DNA from: Ooceraea biroi
Taxonomy: Eukaryota; Arthropoda; Insecta; Hymenoptera; Formicidae
NCBI RefSeq assembly: GCF_003672135.1
Contig: NC_039509.1
Span: forward strand, 2,232,001-2,296,000
Length of the DNA stretch: 64,000 nucleotides
Reading direction: 5' to 3'
Position 1 is the first letter of the stretch. Each line of letters begins with the position of its first letter. A program made the position numbers and the translations under genes. Below, one piece after another: positions 51,612 through 63,806 of the stretch. The notes beneath the pieces are model-generated. The model did not search any database. It worked only from the letters and a program-made list of their open reading frames with translations, and was not told where the DNA came from.

Positions 51612-52865
51612 TTAGAAGTGTGATTTAGTTTTGAGGGTTTTGCAACAGATGGCTGTAGTGTCAGTTTGTTCCAATAGCTGTTTCCGATAACTGTTGTTTC
51701 TTACAGTGTTAACATTATCCATGACATTTAGTAGCATTATAGCAATAGATGCAAAACAGTCGTGTTTATATCATCGTAAAAATGCAACTTCCGAAAGAGC
51801 ATTTTCGACATGCGTTGCTTTTGTTTTTTAATCAAAAGAAAACTGCGGCTGACGGTTATAGAATTCTTGTGGAAACTTATGGTGATTCTGCCCCATCAAT
51901 TAAGACGTGTGAATACTGGTTAGACGCTTTAAAAGTGGTGATACTGATGTGAAGGACAAAGAACGCTCGGGACAACCAAGAAAGCTTGAAAATGCAGATT
52001 TGCAAGCATTATTGCACGAAAATCCAACACAATCCACTTCAGAACTTGCCAGAGCATTAAATGTTGATCGTACAACAGTTACCAAACATTTACATGAAAT
52101 GGGAAAAATTCAGAAAGAAGGGAAATGGGTTCGACATCAATTATCAGAAAGTGCCATTTGAACATTTGCATTTCGTTGATCGCCAGGCAAAAAAAGAAGA
52201 GTCTTTTGTCTCGGATTGTTACTGGGGATGAAAAGTGGATCTATTTTGATAATCCGAAACGCAGAAAATCATGGGTGGATCCAGGCGAACCATCAACATC
52301 CACTCCGAGACGCAATATTCACGGTTCAAAAGTAATGCTCTGTATTTGGTGGGATAGTGTACTATGAGCTGTTAAATCCGCATGAGACTGTCACGGCTGA
52401 TGGTTATCGACACCAATTGTACAAGTTGAAGCAAGCATTGGACCAAAAACGACCACCAATTGCGAGTAAACGACGGAAAGTGATTCTTCTTCGTGACAAC
52501 GCTCGACCTCATGTTGCGTTATCAGTGAAAAAAACACTATTAGAGCTTCAATGGGAAGTCTTACCGCACCCCGCGTATTCTCCGGACATTGCTCCATGCG
52601 ATTATTATTTGTTCCGGTCGATGCAACACGCTTTAGAGGATACACACTTTCATAATTTCGAAGAAGTACGAAAATTCGTCGACGAATGGATCAACTCAAA
52701 AGAAGAGTCATTTTATCGTGGTGGAATCCATCTCTTGCCAGAAAGATGGGAAAAAGTTATAGAAAATGAAGGAAAATATTTTGATTAAGGTATTCATTCA
52801 TTATCATATTTAAATACATGCGTTTTTGAGCAAAAAAAACCCTCAAAACTAAATCACACCCCTAA
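51612..52865 (+). mobile_element. Mariner element 2, 1254 bp, decayed
   Basis: The ends are TTAGAAGTGTGATTTAGTTT and, in reverse, TTAGGGGTGTGATTTAGTTT, continuing TGAGGGTTTT. They are flanked by TA (51610-51611 and 52866-52867). This family differs from element 1 and lies in the opposite orientation, only 196 bp away, in the same intron of aminopeptidase A. Confidence 0.9.
51782..52788 (+). pseudogene. Mariner transposase pseudogene (Mos1-like type)
   Basis: Recognisable from MQLPKEHFRHALLLFFNQKK to the end LLPERWEKVIENEGKYFD, but broken by at least three frame changes. One is a 1-base loss before the RFKSGDTDVKDKERSGQP block (about 51925-51935), the second a shift near 52143-52160, the third near 52350-52365. 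The catalytic motifs remain readable in different frames: VTGDEKWIYFD, LLRDNARPH and AYSPDIAPCDYYLF, giving a D,D34D spacing. It cannot encode a working enzyme. Confidence 0.9.
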
Positions 52866-55800
52866 TACTATTTTTAAATTTCGTATACCTATATACAAAT
52901 ATCCAGAAACAAAGTTTAATGCAATTACAAATAATACTAATCTGTAGAAAATTGTGCACAAACTTGTTACACAGTTTAATAATAATAGTTAATGTCTTTT
53001 TCGAGAAGTTCTGCATTTTCGAGTATTAATAATGTCTCGAACTTTATATATTGTACAAAAGAAATATCACCATAGAAAGAATGTAATTGCAGAAATTACT
53101 TGTGCTTTGGGGGATCTTCTAGATATTCCTTCAATCTATCATTAGCAATTTGCTGACACTCTTTCTCCTCAAAAATACATGCCCATTTTGCAACCTCTTG
53201 TAGCAATCTCTTAGTAAGATCATCTTCACTGAAAGTTTTATGGTATAATAATCGGTGGAGTAAACCTCTCAAGATAAAGCGCATATAATCCTATAAAAAG
53301 TGTTAAAAATATAATAACCATTATATAAATGTTTTGTTGCTCATAAAAGTAAGTATGGAAAGTTCTTAATGTTTCATTATTTCAATAAATAATATATATA
53401 TATATATCCCACAAATGTTTCACATTTGTTCAGTTGAATTGATATACTATACGCCATATGGCATACGCGCTTAAATTTACAACACAAATATCTTTCTATA
53501 TCATTTATAATTTTGCGACATGTCTTAATCTATAACCTATAAATCTATATGGAACGCAAGAAACAGTAACGCTACACATTTTATCCGTTTTTCTTGTTTT
53601 GTTCGCTCTTTTGTATATTGTAACTGATATTAGTGCATGTATCTCGATACTTTTTTAATATTAGTTGTTCATGTAAAATCCAAATAATATAATGACAGTT
53701 TATTCACTATGCAGGTAACGTATAGCAACGATATAGATTACAATCCTTAACAACTTTTACTAAATTTATGATTATCTGACCTTTATAGATTTGCTCTCGT
53801 GAAATGGTAAGAAATGCGATATGCTCTAAAAATTTGGAACATGGGATACCATGCTACGAAATCTGTCTCTCCGCGCAAATAGATTATGAGATGCAAAAAC
53901 CTGTCATATGAAACTTCTCCTCTTTTGAAGAAATAATATGTGTCATCAATGAGTTGAGCACGGTTAATAACATGAATCTTCGTATACTCCTTGGACATTA
54001 GGTATGTTGTAATTAAACTTAAGCTCTTGCCATCGTATTTTACACGATAGTATCCTATTGCACATTAAATAATATTAAAAGATACCATCAATTCGATGCA
54101 TAGTTAAAGAATAAAGTAAATATGCATATTGTAATGTACATCATTTGTGTGAATATTGTGAACATATAATACTCTGACTAAGCTGTAAAATAAACAGTGA
54201 TCTGAATATCAGTTTAACACACCCGTTTGTTTTCAGTTCACTATGATCCACCCATCCTTATCAGAAAGTGGAACAAATATTTCACTATATGGATCCGGAA
54301 TTATCCATTTATGAGGGGTTGTGTTAGTGAAGTCTAACTGCTGCCATGTAGTGAAAGTGATAGGTATCAAATGAGATGGTGCTCGCTTGCGATAGTATCC
54401 GATGTTATATTGTTCTTGATCTTGAGATATTGCCAGCAGATCGTCAGTTCGATGAACATGTATAAGAGGATAATTACTTTCTGTTATCCTTGTCGCCATT
54501 ACATCTTTCAGGGCAGGATCACCTATTCCTATTCCTCGATCAGTAATTTTAACTTGCATATCCCATAAATCCGTAGGAGACTCAACCTTGCTAAATGGGT
54601 AGAATTTTCAATTTCGGATATTTAAAACTATAATATATTATGTATAAAGATTGAAACATGCACAGTTTGCACTACACACATATTCTAATAACATTATATA
54701 ACAAGGAAAGATAATTGGTAATTCAATGTAAAGAGTAAAGTGCCAACTCAAACATAGTTATAATACAACTTAATTTGCATGAAATCCTACAGTTGATAGT
54801 TGTAGTTTACATTCTTCCGAATCAAAAAAGAATTGAGACATCGAAATCACACTAAAACTATACCATTGTGTTTATTATGTCACATACTATGTTACCTTGT
54901 TACTGTGTTACAAAATGTTACTCACGTGTAGTTCTTGATAATCTCTTGAAACCGATCCTTACCCATAATATGTTGTGTCATGCGCAATATGACAGGTGCT
55001 GTAAACATTCATGTAAGTGTATATATAAACGACAAATACAAATTAGTAAAATATAAATTTATATATTCAAACATGTAAAATATTTCTCAGATGAAATACA
55101 TTAAAAATATATTTAAAATACATTTTCATATAGTGTTTTATGTATTAATACGTCATATTGATAATAGAATACTAATCTCTTTTAAGTAATATATAATATA
55201 TATCCTTTATAAATATTACGTCTTGCATATCTCATTCGATTTGTGCTCTTATTTCGCATAACAAAACAATTACATAATAAGGTATACAACTACGATACAG
55301 TACAGCAAAATTTGAGTACAAATAACTTTTCGTTTTCTCCATATTGAGATTAAACAAGTACAGAACGTTTATTTGTTTATTCTTACTCTGGCTTACCTTT
55401 GACATAAATTGGAAAAGAGAAAAGCGATTTAATTTTTGATGGTGTTCGGACTTTATACGAAAGAGGCTTCATAGTAGAATCTGTGTCGAGACGAAGACAG
55501 TCTTGTTGAACTTGAACCACGAATAAATCTAGAAATCGCCATTTCGGAAAAATCTATAAAGGAAAAGTTTATTTGAATCCATGATTGAACCAGTAAAATG
55601 TTCATATTACTAGTGAAAAATCATCTCGACGTTCTTAAGAATAACTTCTTCTATATTCCATACAAATATAGAATAATATTACTGAAGCTTTCGTTAATAA
55701 TACAAAGGAACCTCATTTAGAATTTCCACATGAAGAAGAGCAGCAAGCCCCGTTTTGAACCATAAGTCAGACCATTTCGACAGTGTGATTGCATTATCTA

Positions 55801-57448
55801 TCGCCTGATATGCCATTCCACGTGCTAGTGTGCTTACTACCTCCCATTTATGGTCCCTACTATCTCCTTTTTCATCAAAAGTAACAAGCGATTCTCTGTA
55901 ACATTAATCATTATATATTTAAAAGACTGCTACATACATATGGAAAGATATAAAAAGTTTAATATATTGGTATATATAAATTCGTAATGTTACTAATATC
56001 ATTGAACTGTAATCTATCAATTTCTGTTCATTCAACAGAAATGTGATTAAATTTTATGTTAATAAAATATTTGCAAAAACTAATAATAATTTTGTTGGTA
56101 CTATACTTATAAAGAATTATCCTCCCTTTTGCGATGACATCATCTTGCATAGTTGGAATTGCAAGGTGATCTATACTCATGACAGTTTTAGGAATTTTGC
56201 GGTACCAGTCAGATTCTAGAATCTGCGCAATCACGACACCTGACAAATTCATAAACTGTTTCATCACAGGTCTAGTCCATATCGGACTGAACAGATCTTT
56301 AGAAATTGTAGGATGAAATATATATTCCTCGCCAGATAATCTAAGATCTAAATCAGTTAGTGCAAACATCACTTGATAAGTAGATATTGAGTTTTCAATG
56401 ACATAATTTGTCCACATCCAGTTTTCGTTATAATTATCTTGTACATAACTAGCAGGTGACAAGGTTGGCCATATCTTATATTTCATCTCATGATTGAATC
56501 TAATTAGAAATGTTGCTTTAAATTCCGGCTCGTCCCAACACGGAAACCATTGTCGAGCTTCAATAGATTGAATATTTGTTGCCAACAATCTATACCTGTC
56601 TTAAGGACATTCCTAAATTTGATAAATTGTCAAAATAATGATTTGAATAGAAGTATCAAGTAGAGTAATAGGCAAGCATAAATCTTTATTTAAAGGAGAA
56701 CATTTAGCGTATTTTATCATTATGTTTTTTTTAGAGTAATAAATAATTTGGAGAAATTATCTAATGTTTAACATATTGATGTTATTACACATTATATAGC
56801 CGCTCAAAATTATTTATCCCTATATAATAACACGTAATAATTATTATTGTACGATAATGTGCATTTTATATTAATAAATATTAAAGTATTATATATTTTA
56901 ATAATATGAGCACTTATAATGTAAACTCACTGTTGATTACGTGCTTCAGGTTGGAATAAAATGTTTAAATAACCTTCCTCTATGTCTTTATTGATATTTT
57001 TCTTGTATGACATGAACAGGGTGTAATTTCCAGGAGATAGCTGATCCTCGAAATAGAGGTCTAGAATGTTCTCGTGACTGTAGTATTTACTATTTATACG
57101 ATCATATGCCTTATCATTCTTCATACTCAATTTTATTGTTTCCTCTTCAAGTGTGATTGTGTCGTGACTGTGTAAATTTATATTTCCTGTTTCTTTGAGA
57201 ATTTCAATATCAATTTCGCATTTGGCTTGAAAATGGGACACCTCTGGAGTAAATATAATAAATACTATGCTGATATTATAGTATCGTGGCACGACATCTT
57301 TTGATAATTCATAACCACGTGGTCGATATTCATTTTCGATTTGATGTATCGCTTGTACACATGTTATCACAGTAGTGAACATTATACCACTTAAAAGTAC
57401 TTGAAGGAATAGGATGCCAAGTTTTGTTTCAAATATCTGTAAGGACAT

Positions 57449-59019
57449 TTGATTAACAGAAAAAATTAAATGATTATAAACTATCGTGCACATCCTCTCA
57501 CACAAATGTCATTTTCTTTCTATAATGTTTCTTTTTCAGTAATAAATCATATTATTAATAATGATAATATTATTTTACAAGATTTTAAAAAGTTTATGCA
57601 TTCTGTATGTCACATCTGAACGAAGTAAATTTAAACACAACATATAATAACATGTCGACTGACGACAAATAAATGGAATTTAGTTTTTGTATCAACAAAT
57701 TGTGCTCTTCTACGTGCTTCTGGTACCTCTACCCCATTAATTGCTCTTTATACAGTATTGTATCGTTAAATAAAAAAGGATATAAATAAAGATCAAATGT
57801 TTCTGATGACTTACCTGCATTTTGAAGTGTAGTAACTTTAATGTAAGTATGAAGAAATCAATACAATTAGTTCTTATTGCCGCTAACAGTTCTTTGTGCT
57901 GGAATCATACCACTATGCTGTCGCGTTTAAATCTTACCACGACCAAAGAATACTAATATCTGAAAGGGTACAAGACCTAGAAATAATACGAAAACATGTT
58001 TACGGTCACACATAATAGTTCTATCAGTCGCCATCTGTAAGCAGACCTTGACAAACAAATGATACATAGCTACTGTAGTAGTTAGACTGATTATATTATC
58101 GTTGAATGATACTTAAATAAATTAAATATATAAAGCATAAATTTTTGTCGTGATATCTATTATACTTAATCATTACATTTGTGTTGCAATTACCATTGTA
58201 TACGCGCGTAGTAACACAGGAGAAGAAATATCACAGACTGAATGCTAAAGATATAACTTTACTGTATATTTTACAACCACCGATGATACTCTATATCTTA
58301 CAACCACGACCGCTTATGTGCATGTAATACTGTTGAACATCGATAGTTTATTTATGCTTCATCGAACCGATTTAAATTCATGTATGTGTGTGAAGCGTGA
58401 AAATGAGGGACTACGCTAATCGATACAAGTTTTGTTCCTCGTTAACGGTCCGGATATAGCGATCCGGGGATCATTCTTGAAACTTCGAATTATGTTATCA
58501 CTCATCCGCAAATTTGTAAATTATAATCATTTCGACCCAAAGTCGAACACCAACTTGCGCTCAAGAAGTTGATCAAGAATAAAGAGCTCCAAGAGCCGAC
58601 AGGGAGTGAACATATTAGTTATACTATGGTGTCACTGTATAGATGTTGCAAGTGACTTTAATACCTCGACAAAAGGAAAAATGAAATCACAAAAATTCAG
58701 ATTCTTTGACATCATTTAATTTCATTTAATAAGTTTTGTCTTTCTTAATTTTTCAGATGGAACCAATTATTTAGGATTGCAGGGGAATATCATTATCTAA
58801 TCGTTCCTCGTATTGTCATTATCTTTCAATCCTTACAGTACATGTTAAAACACCGCGCTCTCTTCCCGCACCTGTTTCTCACAGTATAATTTCTATATCT
58901 TATACCGTGACTGCGTAAAGCTTTTCTGTTTAACTTGTAACGAATGAGCTGTAATTAGTTTTTATTTATTCAATGTCTCAATCTAACTAATGAACTATTA
59001 TTATTTATATTATTCGGCG
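57449..59019. other. 5' flank of aminopeptidase A and intergenic
   Basis: On the minus strand a donor (AAATGCAG before GTAAGTCATC, exon end 57815) marks a probable untranslated first exon. The same arrangement is conserved next to the 6 kb relic, which supports it. Homology to that relic's flank extends to about 58015. The remainder is AT-rich with no gene recognised. Confidence 0.5.
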
Positions 59020-59786
59020 AAAGGAGGAGGCCCGATAAGCCACGATTTCGGCCCTCTCTGGATTTTATTGTAAATTATCAGAAACAATTTCTTAATACAT
59101 AAAACACTAATTACGCTGTTTTCAGCCTAAACGGACATGGTCAACGTGGTCGTTATCTTGTTTAAACATAGAAATTCGTATTTGTAGGTATTTTGTGCAG
59201 TACTACACAACTCGTGAAAATCGTGAATATTATATTGGAAAATCATGAATATCATAATATAATTATGTTTGTACGTAAAATTGATGCTGACAGTGAAATA
59301 GATCAGATAGCACACACATACCTGGCTGCAAAACCGTGAAAAATGAACTCGCCTTTCATCGTACTGAATCTATGAGGTGAAAAAAAGTGACTTTGTGTAA
59401 GGAATATGTTATGCAAAAGAATATTTAGTTGGTAAGGAGCGAAGCGTGAATCAAGCACCTCGAATCGTGAGAGGAAGAGGACTCACGTGAACCAAGCACC
59501 CCGTACGTTTCACTGTCAGCAACAATTTTACGTACAAACATAATTATATTATGATGTTCATGATTTTCCAATATAATATCCACGATTTTCACGAGTTATA
59601 TAGAACTGCACAAAATACCCACAAATACGAATTTCTATGTTTAAACAAGATAACGACCACGTTGAACATGTCCGTTTAGGCTGAAAACAGCTTAATTAGT
59701 GTTTTATGTATTAAGAAATTGTTTCTGATAATTTACAATAAAATCCAGAGAGGGCCGAAATCGTGGTTTATCGGGCCTCCTCCTTT
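59020..59786. mobile_element. 767-bp foldback element with ~280-bp inverted arms
   Basis: The left arm begins AAAGGAGGAGGCCCGATAA and continues to about 59300. The right arm (about 59510-59786) is its near-perfect reverse complement, ending TTATCGGGCCTCCTCCTTT. Landmarks repeated inverted in both arms include GTTTAAACATAGAAATTCGT, GGAAAATCATGAA and TACGTAAAATTG. The central spacer of about 210 bp is unique and non-coding. The target-site duplication is not clear. No transposase is present. Confidence 0.85.
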
Positions 59787-60532
59787 AAAGTGTTTCCTCT
59801 GAACAGTTTATCTAACTCCATTAAAGTTATGATAATCGTTGAACAGATTGATTGCTATATTGATTTATCTTCGATGGGTATGCCACGTCGCAAACGTCGG
59901 CTCACTGCATTGTGAATTCATTAATTGATCTAAACTACGGTCAATAGTTGTCAAATTTTGTCGCGTGAAAGTTTTGCGATTATATAATTTTTCGTAATAT
60001 CTGTTGCTTATTAAGTATTCAACCACAAAATAAACTATTTGTCGAGAAACGAAAATTCTCCTTTGAATGGACCATTCTGATCCTCCACTACTATTCAAAA
60101 ATCGCCCAGTCAGCAGCAACGGCGACGTCGCTCGTTTGATCGCGAGATTAGGTTCTTTCTCAAATTCAAAATTGTGTTCGTTCCATTATATACTATTATA
60201 CAATTATTTTACTGACTTACTTTGTATATTTAGAACAATGTTATATAAGAAAAACAAAATGTACGGTAATATAAATATAAATTATAGTAAAAGCGAAATT
60301 AATGACACATGACAGACAGTATAATAATAATAATAACGTTATTAATACTAAACACAAGTAAAACTATCTAGAAAAATGTATTGAAATATAAATTTAACGT
60401 ACAAAATTAAACACATTGAATAATACATAAATTTGTTAAACACTATCTAATTATAAGCCAATATGCGTAGAAATATTTATAATACAATTTTATAAACATA
60501 TAGTTGTATATCTCACTGACATATTTAAGTAA
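59787..60532. other. Intergenic and 3' UTR of aminopeptidase B
   Basis: The part from about 60320 to 60532 is alignable to 5800-6070 beside the aminopeptidase relic, so it is the duplicated 3' flank of this gene family. Before that, a minus-strand 84-codon frame (59865-60119) has no recognisable domain and is not called. Confidence 0.5.
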
Positions 60533-63500
60533 TTAGTTTCTGTCTCTTATTTTTAACTTCACAAGTCTGTCCTTCTGGTACTCGATTTGACGCCAGCGTC
60601 TTTTGATAACATCATCAAGAATGCCATTTAATTCTGAGTATTTAAAATAATAATACTTGATTCTGCTTATCTAAAACACATTTTAACATCTTCTAATTAA
60701 AAATTTTTAAGAAAAGAAATAGGTACAAGTAAGAAACCGCCATATTTACAAATTTTATGGTACCAAGTCTTTAGTCTGTACCAAAATCCTGTCGTAACTA
60801 ACATTTTTATTACAACTACGATAAAAAGACATTACTTTTACACTAATGTGTGCATACATATATGCAATAATAACTACAGCTAATAATAATAAAGCCACTA
60901 CGTACCAAAAAATAAAACATCCGAAAACAATTAAAACATTTAAATCATAAAAATTACCCGTTGAAGATTATCAGGAAATGAACGATTTATAATAATAAAT
61001 ATTAGTTTGGCTTTGTGGAAAGCTGAAACACTACAAAAAATTGAATTAATAGATTCGAAATTATATTATACTGGTAAAGAAACTTGCAATACGTTTTTGG
61101 AACAGCAAGTTATAAAAATAGTTTCATTACTTGTACGCCTCTAGAAGTCGTATGATTGCGGCTACATGTTCCACTGCATAATCAACAAAGATGGCATAAC
61201 GGAAAATAGTGGGATATTTGTCTTTCCAGCTAGGAGAATAATAGAAACTGGCGATAGCAAATCGAGGTTTTTCAGCGCATGAAATATAATCAAACACTTT
61301 TGAATCATTTATGTGTATTTCTTTCAACTTCAGCAAAACGTTTTCATCCGCAATCATCGCACCTTTACAGTACGTCCATTCTCTCCATTCCGGCAAAAGT
61401 CTATAACATGCAGAAAATGAATAAAATTTGATACCAAAGTCCTTATTATCATAAATGGCACAATTTATTATTAACAGATTTCGCAAAATTAAAACATTTC
61501 CCGACAAATATGCTGACGAAACATGCACTAAATTACATGTAGTAATGTCTATATCTAAGGAAGAAAAAAATAATTCTGAGAAGATGAAGTCGCCAGAATC
61601 AACGAAACAATACAATGTGTTTTAAAGCAAATTGCGACAGCGAAAACTAAGGAATATATTACGTTTTGTGTATCCCATTTGCTTTGTGTTCAAAATACGG
61701 TATATTGAACTATTATACTAATAATAGTAAATAGTAAATAATAATAATCTAATAATAAAGAAGATTTTACAAAAACTTATTACACAAATATAATTTAATG
61801 CCTTTCTCGGAAAGTCCTGCATTTGCGAATATTAAAAATGTCTCGAACTGCATGTATTGAACAAAAAAAATATCACAATAGAAAGAATCTAATTGCAGGA
61901 ATTGTACTTGTGATTTGTAGGATCATTTAGGTGTTTCTCCAGTCTAGATTGCGCAATTTCTTCACAATCTGTATCACCAAAAATACATGCCCATCTTACA
62001 GCCTCTCTGCGCAACCACTTAGTAAGATCATCTTCATCGACCTTTTCGTTGTATGTTAAGTTTTCGAGCAAACCGTGCAAGATAAAGCGCATATCTTTCT
62101 ATAAAAGTTGTAAGAAATGATATGATCATCATATACATGTTTTGTTGTTTATAAAAGTAAATATTGGAAGTTATTAATCCCTTATTTTATTTCAATAAAC
62201 AATATTATTTGTTACAATATTATTATTTTATTATTTCAATGAACAATATACAGGGTGTCTCATAACTCCTTACTTTCCCGTTAACGGTATAATTTGGACT
62301 TAGCTGAGTTAAAAAGCTTTGTACCATTTTGCGATTTTCGCAAGAATAACCGAATTATTACGATTAAAGTAAATTAACGAGTGCGCGGCTCGTGCAGCGA
62401 GACCGTCGGTAGGAGGACCGCGCACTCATTCGGATATTTTAATAGTTTAATAACTCGGTTATTATTGCGAAAATCGTAATTGGTACAGGACTGTTCGACT
62501 GGGCTAAGTCCAAAGTATACGGGGTGTGCACGTAACAACATGCGTATTAAAAACTTTTAATAAATTTATGACTATCTGACCTTTAAAGATTCGCTCTCTT
62601 CAAATAGTAAGAAACGCGATAGGTCTCTAAAAATTTGGAACATTGGGTACCATGCTACGTAATCCCTCTCTTGCCGCAAGTAATAAATGAGATACGCAAA
62701 CATGTCGTATGTAACTTCTCCTTTCATGAAGAAATAATATGTGTCATCGATGATTTGAGCACGGTTAATAACATGAATCTTCTCATACTCCTTATGCTTT
62801 AAATAGTCTGTAATTGCCTTTAAGCTCGTGTAATCGTATCTCACACGATAGTATCCTATTGCACAATAAATAATATTAAAAGATATCGTCAATCCGACGC
62901 ATAAAGAATAAAGTAAATATGCTTGTTGTAATGTACATTATAGGAATATTGTGAACATATAAAACTGTAACTATGCTGTAAAATAAACAGGAATCTTATT
63001 AATTTGATGCACACGGTACTCACCTGTTTGCTTTAAGTTTACTATGATCCAACCATCACTATCAGAAAGTGGAACATGTACTTCACTGCTTTCCTCCGGA
63101 AGTATCCAATTATAAGGGACTGTGTTATTGAAGTCTAATTGCTTCCATGTAGTGAAAGTGATAGGTAAGCAGTTAGGTGACGCTGGCCCAGCTAAAGCGC
63201 CTTTATCATCGACGTAATATACAGATAATGAGAGTCTGTATTCACTTCGGTGAACATATACAATAGGATGATTATTACTTGTTGTCCATGTCTCCATTAT
63301 ATTTTCCAAGGTATAGTTTTTCAGGTTTGGATTATTCATATTATTTTGCATTAAATCCCATAGATGATTAAGACTAGGAGACTGAAACTTGCTAAATGTA
63401 TAAAAGTTATAGTTTCTGATAGTTAAACTACAATAAATTATATATAAAAGTTTACGTACACAAATTGTAGACATGTTACAATAACATTATAGAACAAGGA

Positions 63501-63806
63501 AAGATAGTTTGCAATTGAATATAAAGAGTAAAGCGCTAACGCAAACATAATTATAAAAAGCGTTATTTTGCATGAAATTCTATATGATACTGTAGCTTCT
63601 TTCATTTTCGTAATCAAAAATTAATGAGACATCGGAGTTATACTAAAACTATACCGTTGTGTTTATTACGTCGCATATTACATTATCTTAAGATACAATT
63701 GCTACTGTATTACAGAATGTTACTCACTACGTGTCCTTATAATTCTTGGTAATGTGTAGAAACTCGTAGCCCATAATATGTTGTAACATGCGCAATATGA
63801 CAGGTG
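60533..63806 (-). CDS. M1 aminopeptidase N-like gene B (3' part, exons 5-11)
   Basis: Seven exons on the minus strand continue past the window end: 63806-63728, 63391-63024, 62855-62581, 62098-61908, 61400-61131, 61030-60958 and 60670-60533 (TAA 60533-60535). They pair one-to-one with exons 5-11 of gene A. All are open, with matching phases. They encode the end of the catalytic domain (APVILRMLQHIMGY), the beta-sandwich domain (FTTWKQLDFNNTVPYNWILP, DGWIIVNLKQTG) and the ERAP-like helical domain (KIHVINRAQIIDDTYYFF; WREWTYCKGAMIADENVLLK). The C-terminus (KRRWRQIEYQKDRLVKLKIR) is basic, with no GPI-anchor signal, so a secreted protein or one held by its N-terminus is likely. The zinc-binding exons lie beyond 64000, so catalytic status is unknown. 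The first listed exon may end at 63731 instead of 63728. Confidence 0.88.
62285..62521. mobile_element. Palindromic repeat element in intron 7 of aminopeptidase B
   Basis: The left half reads ATTTGGACTTAGC..TTGTACC..GCGATTTTCGCAA..AACCGA. The same blocks return inverted on the right: TCGGTTATTATTGCGAAAA, GGTAC and GCTAAGTCCAAA. The tip is a GC-rich hairpin (GAGTGCGCGG .. CCGCGCACTC, 62380-62427). The left flank carries TATACAGGGTGTCTCATAAC and the right GTATACGGGGTGTG, so the true ends may lie slightly outside. Non-coding; consistent with a MITE. Confidence 0.65.

Larger units (their letters stand above)
49128..57448 (-). pseudogene. M1 aminopeptidase N-like gene A, disrupted and zinc-site-less
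   Basis: Eleven exons on the minus strand: 57448-56931, 56595-56107, 55895-55712, 55553-55397, 54998-54926, 54590-54223, 54054-53781, 53290-53100, 49984-49714, 49614-49539 and 49262-49128. Restored length would be about 910 residues, normal for the family. It starts with a signal peptide (LGILFLQVLLSGIMFTTVIT), then carries PRYYNIS, INLHSHDTITL, FPCWDEPEFKATF and ERAP-like C-terminal exons. Three lesions break the frame: TGA at 54233-54235 where gene B has TTA (Leu), a 1-base loss in exon 7 (274 bases versus 275 in B, near 53820), and a net frameshift in exon 9 (271 versus 270, near 49776-49792). Independently, the zinc motif HEXXH reads RGMAY (55808-55822), the distal Glu is Thr, and GMEN reads VIAK (56127-56138). 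Two mariners sit in intron 8. All splice sites remain canonical, so decay is recent; assembly error is the alternative. Confidence 0.85.

Noticed and set aside
54233..54559. Exon 6 frame of aminopeptidase A taken as a stand-alone small gene
   Set aside because: It begins at a splice acceptor and matches exon 6 of gene B base for base in length. The stop is a lesion, not a natural C-terminus.
59865..60119. 84-codon minus-strand frame
   Set aside because: No recognisable domain, no splice support and no similarity to the neighbouring aminopeptidase flanks.
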